Shown here in pieces: positions 11,833-23,740 of a DNA stretch of 64,000 nucleotides. The first letter of the stretch is position 1, and every line of letters starts with the position of its first letter. Source of the DNA: Gongronella butleri (taxonomy: Eukaryota; Mucoromycota; Mucoromycetes; Mucorales; Cunninghamellaceae); contig JAIWZP010000038.1 in NCBI GenBank assembly GCA_025201375.1, positions 1 through 64,000 of the forward strand. Reading direction: 5' to 3'. Position numbers and translations under genes: made by a program. Under the pieces are notes generated by a model. That model worked only from the letters and a program-made list of their open reading frames with translations, was not told where the DNA came from and ran no database searches.

Positions 11833-12173
11833 ATTGGGCCAAAACGGATGCCACAGAGCTTGTATTTAATAGCATTCACCCTCGTAAATATAATAAATGT
11901 CACTTTAAAGACTTCATTTTGCTCTTGCTTGTCGTGATGCGCAGCAAAATGGTAAAAAACCCAATCTTCATGTGCCAGCATCAAGGCGGGGAGGGGTAAT
12001 GGGCTTGCTTTTAGGCGAGCGGGGGCACCCCGCATCCTGAAAACCTTAAATATTGGCCTGTGATTGGTCTTTGTCATTCCCGCCCTTTGATTTCATGACA
12101 AATGAGCAAAAATCGAGTGGGGCACCTCTTTTTCTTCTTTTTTCTTTACTTTTTTTCTACAACTCATACCAAA
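11833..12173. other. intergenic, PEX5 promoter region
   Basis: An AATAAA-like signal at about 11890 can serve the upstream permease. An inverted CCAAT box (ATTGG, 12063-12067) lies 107 bp before the PEX5 ATG and is followed by a pure C/T tract. Confidence 0.45.
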
Positions 12174-14841
12174 ATGTCATTTTCTGCTTCGGGCGCTGCT
12201 GACTGTGGCCCTTCCAATCCCATGGCCGGTCTTATGAAGCAATTCCACCAGGATCGCTCGTTGCAGCAGGTAAAAAAAAAGAAACAGCTGTCAACCTGTG
12301 CCCGTTTGAATGCAGCGTGGCTCACTTTTTTTTTTTTTATATATTTTACACTCTGCAGGACCGCTTTGCTGCTGAACAACATGCCGAGAGCTCACAAGCC
12401 GCGTTCCGCTCTCGTGAGAACATGGCCAATGGCATGGATAGACAGGTAAACGCGACATTGGGCGTGTTTTTTCACGTTTTTTCTTGTTTCCTTGAACCAT
12501 GTCAACTTATGCCCATTTTTTTTTCCTCCCTCAAGTTTGCGGACGAATTCATGCACGACGGTGGCATGTCGCATGAGCAGCAGCATAGATTTGAATTTGG
12601 CGGGCTGCGCAACGAATTGGAGTCGATTCAGCATGGTCCACCCGTGCAGCAGCATCATCAGCCGCAGCATCACCACCAACACCAGCACCAACATCACCAC
12701 CAGCACCATCAGGGCGAGGATTGGGCCACTGATTTCCACCACCAGCACACGGCCGAGTGTGGTCCTGGCGGCGCCGCGTGCACGGCCATGGTCAAGGATT
12801 TCGAGCGCTACGAGCAGCCGCAAGCCGGTCCGTCCGTGGCGCCTGGCGCCATGCACCATCAACAGCCGTATCATTATATGCCGCAGCGACAATGGATGGA
12901 CAGACCCGCGTACATGCCCTCGATGCAACAGCAACAGGGCCCCATGGCCGCCATCACACAAGAAGATAAGGCCGCCTTTGATCGTGCTTTTGATGACGCT
13001 GCCAAGCAGAGTAAGTTTTTCGCCCTCATTTCGTCCTTCCCCCAACAAAAAACGGGCACCATTGACACGTATTTTTTTCCTTTTTTCGTTTTCGTTTTTG
13101 CATTTTTTCTTATCAGTGGAGCAAAAAGAGACAGCCGCGACGCAAGAGGACTGGGCCAGCGAGTTTGCCGAGCAGGAGCAACGCGATTCCGAGAGCAATG
13201 ACGCGCTTGCACGAACGGCCGCGATGTTGTTGGACTCGGTGGACGTGAATGAGAATCCGAAATTCAAAAACTCGCAATTCATGAGCCTGATGCAGAAGCT
13301 GCGCGACCGTGAGGTGCACGTCGAGGGCGACAAGATGGTCGAGACCAAGGGCAAGGGCAGGGAGATGAATGCTGGTGGCGATTGGGCCTCGGATTTCCAG
13401 CAACATGGCGGACCTCAGCAGCATGCGAATCAACAGAATCAGCAACAGCAAGGCCAGCACGACCAACAAGGCCGTGATTGGTTGGACGACTATTTGGCGC
13501 ACGCCGGTGGGCCGCAGAGCGGCAACATGTGGTCAGCCGATTTTGCCAAAAAGATGGAGCGCGGATGGTCGGAGCAGCATCAGCAGCAACAAGATGGCAC
13601 TGCCCAGCAAGATCTCACCGAGGAAGAAATGCAGAGGTTGTATGGCAAGGGCACCGAATTCCAGGACTGGGTCGAGCAATACAACAAGAACATTGCGCAT
13701 CTCAAGACGGCGCAGGACACGGACTGGGATGCGATGCAAAAAGACTGGGATCGTTACAAGGACGATTCGACCATGGGCTATCGTGCGGCCAATGCGGAAT
13801 ACGACAATTACAACTTTGTGACCAACAATCCTTACCTGTTTGACCCGCAGCAGCTGTCATCGGATCCGCAATCGCTCTCGGACTCGATTTTGGCTTTGGA
13901 GGCACGCACACAGCTGGAGACGAACAATGCCGAGGCTTGGCAGCAGCTTGGCTTGAAGCAGCAGGAGAACGAGCGCGATCCTGCGGCCATTGCCGCGCTG
14001 CGCAAGGCGGTTGACCTGAATCCAGGACTTTTGGATGGCTGGCTGGCCCTTGCCGTCAGCTATACCAACGAAAATTGCCGTGCCGACGCGTACGACAGCC
14101 TGGAGCAATGGGTCCGCAACAACCCGGCATACCAGCACCTGCTCGCGTCGTCCTCGCGTGCTGCTGGCACCTCGGACCACGAGCGTCATGCGCAAATGTC
14201 CAATGTCTTTTTGGAGGCTGCGCGATCGTCGCCTGGGTCTGAGATGGACGCCGACGTGCAGATCGGCCTGGGCGTCCTGTTCAACATGTCTGAAGAGTAC
14301 GACAAGGCCATTGATTGCTTCAGGGCCGCCGTGGCCAGCCGTCCGCAGGACTATTTGCTGTGGAACAAGCTGGGCGCCACGCTCGCCAACTCAAAAGACA
14401 CTGCAGGCGCCATTGACGCCTATTTTAGCGCCCTCGAGATCAACCCCACCTATGTCCGTGCACGCTATAACCTTGCCATCAGCTGCATCAATCTCAACCA
14501 GTACCAGGAGGCCGCAGAGCATTTGCTGACCGCCCTGGCGCAGCAACACCAGGACGCCATGGGCCAGTCCAGCATGGCCACAGCACCCTTGGTGGACGAG
14601 CACGGCCAACCCGCCACCATCCCCTCGGGCATGAGCGAAAATGTTTGGGACAGCTTGCGCATGGTCATGTTCATGTATGATCCACAGAAAAAAAAAAAAA
14701 AGAAAACTTGTCATTCATCTCCCTTACCTTTTTTTTTTTTTTTTTTTTTTTTTTTTGCAATACAGGATGAAGCGCGAGGATCTCGCTGTGCAATGCGATC
14801 GTCGCAACCTCGACGTCTTTCGCTCCGAATTCGACTTTTGA
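12174..14841 (+). CDS. PEX5: PEX5 peroxisomal targeting signal 1 receptor
   Basis: Cycling receptor that binds C-terminal SKL-type signals in the cytosol and delivers cargo to the peroxisomal docking complex. Five exons: 12174-12269, 12359-12445, 12536-13010, 13117-14674 and 14766-14841, giving 763 aa. The N-terminal DCGPSNPM holds the conserved cysteine used for export-linked monoubiquitination. The unstructured half is His/Gln-rich and carries about six W-x3-F/Y motifs for Pex14/Pex13 (DWATDF, DWASEF, DWASDF, DWLDDY, MWSADF, DWVEQY). The C-terminal half has TPR repeats (for example NAEAWQQLGLKQQENERD, DYLLWNKLGATLANSKD and NPTYVRARYNLAISCINLNQ). The last intron begins at GTATGA (14675), giving SLRMVMFMMKREDL, and the protein ends FRSEFDF as in other Pex5 proteins. 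That intron has a T run of more than 20. Confidence 0.95.
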
Positions 14842-16379
14842 ATTTGATGCGTCACCTCCTGCGTCCCCCGCAGAAAGTCCCCCAGTCTCGATTCCCTTGC
14901 AACGTCGTGCTCCTATCTGGCAAAGTCCATCCACGTGGTGCGTCTTTCCAAATAACTTTGTAGCTTGATTTCATCTTGTAGATATTGTCCTTTTTTATAC
15001 GACGTATGATAACGTAAACTGAATGCTGTTGTTGCTATTGCAATTTTAAAAATTTCTTGGTTGCACTATTTTGTTCCTCGTTTTATTGACTCTGGAAGTT
15101 ATTGCAAGCGCAAACGCGTCTGGCACCCGGGTGAAAAAAAAACTACGTAGACAGTCCAGCGCCTGAGAAACGTGTCATACCAGCACGATTTTCAAGATTT
15201 CGGGATTTACAGTACGTATGATACTGTGCACGCGCGTGAGCGTCAAAATGTCTGTCTTTTTTAATCTCATCAGTGGACAGAACTGACGCACGCTACAGTA
15301 TCATACGTACTGTAACATTTTAATGCTTATTAAATACGTATCATCATACTGTATGATGGAGGATGGTCAGAATTCCATGTTTGTGGCATTTTCAGGTAGA
15401 CTTTTAATAAACTCTTGGTAGTATTATGTCGATTGGATGAGTGGGGCCACAGAAATCATAGCTCTCCACCACAGGGGGTGGCGAACTATTAGGGGGATTG
15501 CCCCACTTCGTCACCCCCCATTTTTATCAGAAAATCATAGACACTTGGACAAGCAATGGACAAAAAAATTTGGGATTTACAAATATTTTTGGCCGATCGC
15601 CGATACGTAAAAAAGAGTTGAAGCATCGCGCTATCATACACTGCACAAAAATGCTCACTGTTACTATAGAACATTTTACTGTAAAAACCAAAGAATACGT
15701 ACAGTAGAAGAGCGTGTTTTTCAGGATTTGGCGACCTGCTGTGCATCCAGAATTTTTTTACAGCCTGCTCGCCCGCCAATGAAACCTGCGTGCTCACGGC
15801 GTAAACTATAACAGCCCAGTGTTCAAGACGGACGCGCCCGATTTTTTTTGGACTCGAAAATGCCAAAAACCTCCAATTTGTACTATTTTGCATTCATCTG
15901 TCCATGTGCATGGTCGGCCCCGCTCGAAAATTGCCGCATCGGATTCAGCGCAAAGTTTGCAACAAAAAAGCTTCAACCCCCAAAGCGCTACGACCACTTT
16001 TGAAAAATTCAGGGGTCACTCAGGGGTCACACATTTCGATCTCAGAAAATGCTAAATTTGGAAAATTTTGAACTCCAAGTGATCAATGCATCCCAAGTAG
16101 GTAACTCCGACTATTTGCTATTGGCAGACAAAATGCCAGGTTGCCCCAAAGTACGAAAAAAAGCCCAAAGAGTGACGCATGAACGGCGATCGACTGAGAA
16201 AAGTGCCTACTTTGGGCAATTTTTTTGCAAAAATTTAAGGTTTGACACTTCCAAATTGAGGTGCATAAATTGCATGGAAATTTTTTTACTGCATTTTTTT
16301 GCAGGTTTTTGTGCGCTGTAGAATGGGCTGCAAGCTGGTGAAATGACCGATGCAAAAGTTAAATCCAAGCTAGCGCCCT
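14842..16379. other. gene-free AT-rich stretch with MITE
   Basis: Contains a 103 bp MITE at 15210-15312 and, around 15340, another short palindromic stretch rich in ATCATAC/GTATGAT. The rest (15.4-16.4 kb) has short stop-broken frames only and looks like decayed repeat DNA. Confidence 0.5.
15210..15312. mobile_element. Tc1/mariner-type MITE, 103 bp
   Basis: Perfect 18 bp terminal inverted repeats: CAGTACGTATGATACTGT at 15210-15227 and its reverse complement ending at 15312. Both ends are flanked by TA (15208-15209 and 15313-15314), the target duplication of Tc1/mariner/pogo elements. There is no coding capacity, so it would have moved with a transposase supplied in trans. Perfect TIRs suggest it is fairly young compared with its surroundings. 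Confidence 0.75.
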
Positions 16380-17552
16380 GCAAGTCATCCCATTAGATGC
16401 TTTGTCCCCCTGTTCTTTATTAAAACTGAACTAAAAATCGGGGATTGACTAGACAGTTGTCGAGCAAATCGCTATTGAATTTTTTGTTGGAAAAGTGTAT
16501 TTCCTCGGCCAGTTTTGATCAGATCACCGTGAAACTTGTTTCATTCGGTGGAGATTCAGCAGCAGCATTTGACACGTTAAAAGCATCGATGGTTATTTTT
16601 CCAATTGTCGAGAAAAGCAAGTTTGAAAAATGATCCAATGTTCAAGCGGGCAAAGTTCATCCATCGGGCAAGCAAACAATCATTCAGGAAAGACACCCGA
16701 GTGCGTTTCTTTCAATCGGTGCCATTTCACCGCGATCCACAAAATATTTTGAGAGACTCGTGCCGGATTTGTGGAAATAATGTCAGAATTTTGGATTCAT
16801 CTGCACAATGACTACTCGGTCGACTCCTGGTTTGAACGTTTTTTTAAAAGAGTCGCGTCGGCAAAAAAACATTACTGTATGTGTAGATTTTGGGCCGCCA
16901 CCCAACCATGATGATTTGTGGCATTTAATTCTGCATTTGTAAAAATGTCGAGGTTTCCAATTCATCTGCAAAACGATCCAGTCAATCTTGGGGTTTCATG
17001 TTGTGTTGTTGAATAAGGCGCGGCGAAATAGTCAAAGGGCAAAGATTGGGAGGCAATCGATTCATGATTTGTGTTGGTCATCCATGGATTTGTGCCAATT
17101 CTTAAAAACGGCGCATGCCACAAAAACGGCCCGATCAACATCTGGTTTTTTAAAATTTTTTTTCAAAGAGAGACGCTGAAAAAGCCAAGTGGCAAAGTTT
17201 GGCGATGATCGAATCATGGTTTTACCGCGAAATGAATTTTACAAAAACGCACTACAGCCAAATTTTCAGCAATGCCGTGCTTCTTGACAAACCACATGAT
17301 TGACCTTTGGATTTTAATTTTTTTCTGAGAAGAGAAGAGCAACATCCACCACATGTAAAAGTTTCGTGGAGCTGCGATGAGTCCTTGGTGACGAAATCTT
17401 TTTTTTCAAATTTAGAAAAAAAAGGGTGGGTCAGGTCAAAATGGACCTGGAGGGTCCTCCGCTTTGAGAGGCTCAGGTCTCTCAAATCCGTTTGGCAACC
17501 TAAATATTGGACATCTGAGAGTCATATCATCAGATGCATTGACCCCTTCTTT
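16380..17552 (+). repeat. degenerate ~1.2 kb tandem repeat, array A left part
   Basis: The unit start (CATTAGATGC-like, about 16393) recurs at about 17530 and, beyond the LINE, at about 22853. The segment 17030-17550 aligns with 62070-62590 over roughly 500 bp, with clear near-identity in blocks such as ATGATTTGTGTT, AACGGCCCGATCAAC and ACAAACCACATGATTGACCT. The array is broken at 17552 by the LINE and resumes at 21666. Confidence 0.75.
17541..17552. repeat. LINE target-site duplication, left
   Basis: GACCCCTTCTTT next to the poly(A) end of the LINE. The right copy at 21666-21677 reads GACCCCATCTTT (11 of 12 match). The uninterrupted paralogous repeat at 62578-62589 reads GACCCCCTCTTA and then continues with the same TAAGCAAATCTG sequence that follows the right copy here. 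Confidence 0.75.
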
Positions 17553-17769
17553 ATATATTTTTTTTTTTTTTTGTATAATGATTAACTTTTTAATAGGCAA
17601 CCGTTAATCATTCTAGAAAAACATAACAGATCAAATCAGGGGAAGGGGTCGGGTGGGGGTAAGTGGCATTGGGATGGGGGATGGAGGTACAAGGAGAAAA
17701 GGAAGAAAAGAAAAGAGGAAAGAAAAAAAAAAAAAAAAAAAACCAAGTGACTGGGGGGGGCAGATGTGA

Positions 17770-20700
17770 TCAGCTTCTTTTGCGTGAGGCGTCGATGGCT
17801 GGGCCAACTTGTTCGAAGTGATGTTTCCAGGCGGCAAGGATGGAGGCATTGAAGAGGGGGAGGAGATTGGCCGGGCACCGAGAGGGTCGACGGAGCCAAA
17901 ACTTGATATCGGAATCGAGGAGCTGTACCTTGTGGTCCACTTGTTGCTGGGCCCAGATCGCGTGTTTTGGGGGCATGCAAAGATGAAATGGATGTCATTT
18001 TCGATGGTGCTGTGGCAAAATTGACACATGGGCGTCTGGAAATCACGGTGTTGGCGTTTGAACATGTGGGCTGCGGTGGGTAGGCACTCGGTGAGTAGGC
18101 GCCACCAGATTGTACACGTTTTGTGCGCGATGTCTCTATGTTTCCAGATCCGTCTCCAGTCACGTCGGTCGCAGTCGAGGCGCATGAGGTATGGTGGTGG
18201 TTGGCTTGTGTCGGGTTGGAAGCGTGGGTGCTGCGTGTGTCGAATGAGTCGTGGCGTGACCTTGTGGATGGGGACTGGCTTGGCTGCGATCGGTGTGTGG
18301 AGGCAGAGGATTTTCGTGGCGGCGTCAATGGCCCATCCAGGCGTCTGTCTCAGCGCATTGAGGGCCAATTCGAGCCGGGCGTGCCAGGGAAACGTCGAGG
18401 TATATCGTGGTGCGCCGAGGCTGGAGGCCGTGAGCAGGTCCACGTCGCCATAGGCGCGGTGGAACACGCCGCCAAAGAATGAGAGCATGGGATCCGTAGT
18501 ATTGCTGGGGTCTTTCATGAAGCGTTTGCAAAGGTGGATCTGCAGGGCCAATTGCTGGGTAACGGGGTCGATGGCTCCCAGGCCGCCTTCATCCTTGGGC
18601 CTTGTGACAACGTCCCAGGGGGCGTGATGTTGAAATTCATCAGTATTGAGCGTGCACGTGCGCGGATCTTGTTTAGCCAGGTGAGTGGGACGGGCGTGAC
18701 ACGGACAACGTGCCAAATCTTGGATAAAATCAATGCATTGGTGACCAAGCTGGAACCTCGGATGGACAGATTCCGCCGTTTGTGTCTCTGGCATTGTATT
18801 TCCACCTTGCGTGTCAGATCAGCCAAAAAGTATTCAATTGCGCGGGCGTCGAGTATAGGGGGAATCCGAGATATTTCGCTGCATTTGTGGACAATTTGTC
18901 GTGCCATTGAGCACCTGTGGCGTGTCGGACCTGCCACCATGCCGGGTGCGGGTTGCCACTCAAGGATATAAGCTCGGTCTTGTGGACGTTGAGACGTGCG
19001 TTGGAGGCGAGGGCGTATTTGTCGTAAATCCCCATTAGGACGTCCCAGTCCGCTGGTTTCTGGAGCATAATGGCGAGATCATCCGCGTAGGCCATGATCT
19101 TGACGCGTACGTGGGGCGTGCATTGGCACTTGGGCTTGCATAGCTGGCCCCAAAAGGTGCTATCCCTCTGATGGCCGGCTCCTTGATGATGCTGCGGATC
19201 AAAGGTTCAATCATAAGATTGAATAAGAGCGGTGACAGAGGGTCGCCCTGGCGGAGGCCCCGTGCCTGACGGAATGGCTCTGCCTGGAAGCCGTTGATGG
19301 AAAGGGTGACGTCGGTGCCAAAGAGGAGCTTTTGCAGGGTGTCGATCGTTTTCTTGGGGAAACCAAAGCGTCGTAGCGCGTCCGCCATGTAGTCGGGGTG
19401 GATGCGGTCATACGCCTTTTCCTGGTCAAGGCAGGCCATGACCCAGGCACCTTTCCGGACTTGGTGGGACGAGTTTTGGTATCGGCATTGTTGCTCCATC
19501 AGTGCTTGGCGACCCATCCGTGTGACGAAATGTGCCGTCCTGCGACAAAACCCGTCTGTGCCGGGTTCAGCATTCGTGCCAACGGCTTGCGTAGCCTGTC
19601 AGCAAGCATCCTCGTAAAGACCTTGGCGTCGCAATTTATCATTGACAAGGGTCGCCAATTGCGCAAATCGTGGATGTCGCCTTTTTTCTTGTAGAGCAGG
19701 AGCATGCGTGTCTGTTGCCAAGTGCTGGGGATGGCGCCATCCAAGGCATTGGCTAGCAATCGCGTAAACAAGTCGAGGGCTGCGGGCGACGTCTCAAAAA
19801 GCCAGATGTATAGCTCAAAGGGCAAGCCGTCTGGGCCGGGGCTCTTGCGGCGCGGGGAATTGGACAGCATCTGCGAAACAAGTTCGAGTGAGGGTGGCTC
19901 CAAAAGGTCATTTTTCTCCCCTTTTTTGAGTTTTACCGACGGCGGCACCGCGGAGAGGATCTCACGCGATGCCGCCTTGTCCCTAGACTCCGGGGAGTAG
20001 AGGGACACATAAAAATCATGGGCAGTGGAAAGGATTTCGTCGGTATTGGAGGCCATGGAGCCATCGGGGCGGATCACGGCGCGCATTGTCGTGGACGTGT
20101 TTCGCTGTTTGATGACCTTGAAAAAGTATGCGTTGCTTTGCTCGCCTTTTTCCGCCCAGCGCGTGGCCGAGCGCGTGATAAGCCGCTCCATGTCGTTGGA
20201 GATCCATGCGTCCATGACCTTTTGGTGGTCGAGCAATGCTGGGCTGGGCTTGTGAGCGGGGGAGTCGGCCAGGAGGCGTTTCTCGGTCGCTTGCATTCGC
20301 TGCCATTCTCGACGGCGTCGGCCGGCAATCCGAGGACCCATGTCGCGAGCGATGCTGCTGATCAATTGCTTGAGATGTTCCCAAATGGCGATGATTTCAT
20401 CTGGCGACGCGTCATCGTGCCATTTTCGTTCGATGAGCATGGCAATGGAGGCCAGCGTGACGTCACAAAAGTCCGCATCCTCTAGAAGAAAGGGGTTGAA
20501 TCTCCACATGCCTGGACCCGTCACTGTGGTGGGCGATGCAAGATCCATCCAAACCAAACGATGGTCCGAAAAGGTGACATGTTCGTTTGCCAGGCGTGCA
20601 GACAGCCTGTAGATGGATGGCGACACAAAGAGATAGTCGATGGTGGTGGTGGAATTGCCGCGTTGAAATGTTGGTGCATGATCTTGTGACGTGTCCATCA

Positions 20701-21262
20701 GTGCAGCATCCTTGAGCCAGGCGGCCAGTCGCTTGGTCCAAGTCGGCAAAGGGGTGGCGTGCAGGTGCGCATTGAAATCCCCTCCAACAATCCAATGGGC
20801 ATCCTCGTCCGTATCTGCAATAGACGAAAAAAAAGGGAGAGATGTGAATTCACTCCAAAAAGGTGCTTTTTGATGATTGTGCGGTGGGGCATAGACATTC
20901 ACCACGTTGTAGGAGGTGGATGTCTGGCTGTCGTGTATGAGGGCCCAAATCACGCGTTGATCGCGTGAGATGACCGAGTCGAGTATTGAAAGTCGCGGGT
21001 GTAGGGCCACAATGGCGGCGGATTTGGTGAATACCGATTGTGTGCCGAATGATCTGGTGAATTGGTGTACATGTCGATGCGAGAGGTGATGATCTGGGCC
21101 ATTATACAGGTCTTGCATAAGGAGCAGATCGAGCGAGAGGTGTTTTGATTGTAGATATTTGGTGAATTGTTGATGTCGGCGGGTGCTGAGTGTGTGTGAG
21201 GATGCGTCCTTGAATACGCCATTGGCGTTCAAGGACGCGACGCGCAAATGGTCTCTACTCAT
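17770..21262 (-). pseudogene. LINE ORF2: endonuclease / reverse transcriptase, frameshifted
   Basis: Reading from 21262 down. An APE-type endonuclease covers about 230 residues (SLNANGVF, GGDFNAHL and FSDHRLVWMDL with the catalytic Asp/His). The reverse transcriptase follows: WRPLSMINCDAKVFTRML, QTGFVAGR, ACLDQEKAYDRIH, GLRQGDPLSPLLFNLMIEPL and the catalytic MAYADDLAIML. Near the end is a zf-RVT type Cys/His knuckle (CQFCHSTIENDIHFIFACP). The frame is open from 21262 to about 19500, then shifts near 19510, 19120, 18840, 18600 and 17975, each time continuing the expected protein in another frame. The intact protein would have been about 1160 aa. The start codon overlaps the ORF1 stop (TAATG). 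The L1/Tx1 assignment rests on the DQEKAYDR and RQGDPLSP style and is tentative. Confidence 0.88.
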
Positions 21263-21665
21263 TATTGAGTAGAGGTGGCAGTCCCTTGCGGGTCCGCCTG
21301 GTGGCCACCAGTGGCCTCATTTGCGTGTCCATCCGTGCGATTGCGGTTGTCAATGTCCATTGGCTTGGCCTCGGACGTCTTGGCGCGCGTGCGTCGATCA
21401 TTTTCATCGGACCCATCGACCTTGGTGCGAGCAACAGGTTTTTTGGGGGTGTGGGCACCAGTGATTGTCGCCGCCTTCAGGTTGGAGCGCGACGTGGTGC
21501 TGCGGAGTTCTCGCGTCGTTGGTGCTGGTGTCATGTTGGCTGGTCTGTTGGCATTGGGGGCCTTGTAGCTAGGGTCCTCCATGGGGTCGTCTTCCACATT
21601 GCACGTGTTTTCATCGTTTGTGTCATTTTCGTCATCATCTCCCCCAGCAGTCCCCGGCAAGACGC
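21262..21665 (-). pseudogene. LINE ORF1 C-terminal remnant
   Basis: About 134 codons in frame upstream of ORF2, rich in Asp, Asn, Thr and basic residues, ending in TAA that overlaps the ORF2 ATG by one base. The frame runs on past 21665 into flanking repeat by chance. No zinc knuckle or RRM is left, so the nucleic-acid binding part was lost with the 5' truncation. Confidence 0.65.
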
Positions 21666-23110
21666 GACCCCATCTTTCTAAGCAAATCTGCAATAAAAAT
21701 CGGGAGTCGAGCAAGCCGTTCTCGAGGAAAGAGCGATCAAAGCCAAATTTTAGAAAATGGAATTTCTGCATCAGTTTTGTTGGTCGTACGCTGGTGAAAC
21801 AGAATTCATCCGACAGAGAATCAAGTTCTGCATCTTTAACTACAGCAGCACGCCGTCCTTTGTCTTGTCCATTTCCGAGAAAAATGAAGCTGAAATGTTT
21901 GATTGGGCGTCGCAAGCGTGCAAATGTTGCGCATCGGCGTTGCCGGGAAGGGATAAAATGACGTCCTTGCCTGTTTCTTGCCACTTGCAAGTTTTGAGCA
22001 TGATCGAAGAGCAACTTGACGAACCAGAGACAAAATAGCAAATTTATAGAGAAATGTTGATTTTCTCGTCAACGGTCAGATCGACCTCCGGTTTGTACTT
22101 TTGTTCTAAAGAGAGAGAGGCAAAAAATGCTCATATGTCAAAGTTTTGTGCAATTGAAAGCACTCGATGGTGCCCCATGTCGAATTACAAAAAGAATGAT
22201 TTTCCACCGATTTTCCAAGGGGCACACTCACGGATTTTAAAATGGTAAAACTACAGTCCTCGGATCGCCGCGACATTCAACCACATGGTAGAATGCATCC
22301 GTTTACTGATAAAAATGCCATAAAACCCTGGGCTCCATTGATTGGTCATCGCGTAACGTGCTCGACGAAAACTGAACGCAGATCTTTAAAACGCAGGTCA
22401 TAAAAAAGAGCGCAACCTGTTGCGTGCGTGGCCATCAATGATCACTCCAAAAAACGAGTTCGAGACGGAATTGACGCGAATAGTTCGTTTGCAAGGCAAA
22501 TTGGACGCGCGAAAAATCACGTCAGACTTTAATTTAAGCGCACCTGTTTCAAGTCTAATCCATGCATCTGGGACCTCTTTTGCTAATGAACGCGTTGGCA
22601 CGGCTCCAAGGACGCGCTCCTTTGTACCATTCGCCGGCAAAGTTTATTCAAAAATCGCGAATTACTTGCCAACCAGCAGGTCAACCTCACACTTTTTAGG
22701 CATGTTTCATGGATTCTCCTTTGCGCGGCCTCTCATGCGCAAGTTTGGAGGAATTCTGGAGACCCAATTTTTGAAATTGATTTTTGAGCTCTGAGATGGC
22801 TATTTTTTGATTTGCGCTTGGCGTGCCTCCAGCGTGCTGCAAGTCGTCGCATTAGATTCATTGGCTCCCTGTTTGTTATTAAATATGGAATAAAAATCAC
22901 AGGTTGACTAGACCGTTGTCGAGCAAGTCGCCATTAATAATTTTTTTTTGAAAAAGTGGATTTTCTTTGCCAGTTCTGTTCATCCATCGGTGAAACTGGT
23001 CTCATTCGATAAAGATTCAACAGGTGCCTTTGACATGTTAAAAGCGCCGTGCGTCGTCCTATCGGTTGCCGAGAAAATCGAGGTTGGAATTTTTGAGCGG
23101 TTTTCACAAC
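21666..23110 (+). repeat. degenerate ~1.2 kb tandem repeat, array A right part
   Basis: Starts with the right target-site duplication and TAAGCAAATCTGCAATAAAA (from 21678), matching 62590 onward in array B. It runs through a full unit to the next unit start at about 22853. Translation fragments such as IRQRIKFCIF and SEKNEAEMFDWASQ recur at 62.7 kb as IRQRIEFCIF and AEKNEAEMFDWALQ. Stops and frameshifts break every frame. Confidence 0.75.
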
Positions 23111-23740
23111 CATACAAAGGTGACGCATCAGGCAAACAAGATCATCTTGGATTGGCGGCCAAGTGTGTCTCTTTCCCGCAGTGCAGGATTTATCGTGAGC
23201 CAAGAAACTACTGTATTTTGGCGTGAGTGACGTTTGTATTTGTGAAAATGCCTAAATTCTCAACAAAATCTTGCCAATATCATAGCCAGATTGACTCTTC
23301 TGTTGGATTTTGATATTCGTTATTTTTCACGTCGCAAAACGAGGTCAAAGAGCCTGGACACAGCCTGTAGTTGTGCAAAACGTTTGATGGACGTCAAAAT
23401 TGACACAACATACGTGATTTAATAGTACACCTGGCGAATTGGAGCGTGTCAATGTGCCATTCATGGGCAGGGAGGAGGAGTGGTCAAAAATGTGACACTG
23501 TGCACGTGAGAGAGGCGGGAAATGTCGTTTCTGCACGCTCCTTTTTTTTTTTTTATCATTTCAGGCAGCAGGAGTTGGTGAAATTAAACATACACAATGG
23601 GACAAAGCCAAGGCAATGGTATGTTCAACAGTCTCCTTTTTTCTGTAGATTTATAGAGTAAAACGTCGGTGCTTTCAGTAAACAGCACATCTCATTTATT
23701 TTTTTCTCTTTTTTTAATTTTTTATACGCGTATTTACAAG
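23111..23740. other. intergenic upstream of secreted protein gene
   Basis: The repeat fades out at about 23.1 kb. There is a short poly-T run near 23541, then a C/T-rich leader directly before the ATG at 23741. Nothing else is recognised. Confidence 0.4.

Larger units (their letters stand above)
17553..21665 (-). mobile_element. 5'-truncated LINE (L1/Tx1-like) retrotransposon
   Basis: About 4.1 kb non-LTR element on the minus strand with an ORF1 remnant, a near-complete ORF2 (endonuclease, reverse transcriptase, CCHC zinc finger), a short 3' UTR and a poly(A) tail (T run at 17558-17572 on the plus strand). It is flanked by a 12 bp near-perfect target-site duplication and sits inside a degenerate repeat whose unoccupied version is at 62.6 kb. 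The 5' edge falls inside ORF1, so the copy is 5'-truncated, as expected for target-primed reverse transcription. ORF2 has several frameshifts, so it is not autonomous now. Confidence 0.9.

Noticed and set aside
12392..13354. 320-codon antisense frame over PEX5
   Set aside because: It crosses PEX5 exons and introns and has no recognisable protein; PEX5 on the other strand is certain.
21666..22041. Extension of LINE ORF1 beyond 21665
   Set aside because: The extra codons fall in the host repeat, which is shared with 62.6 kb where no LINE exists, so the open frame there is chance.
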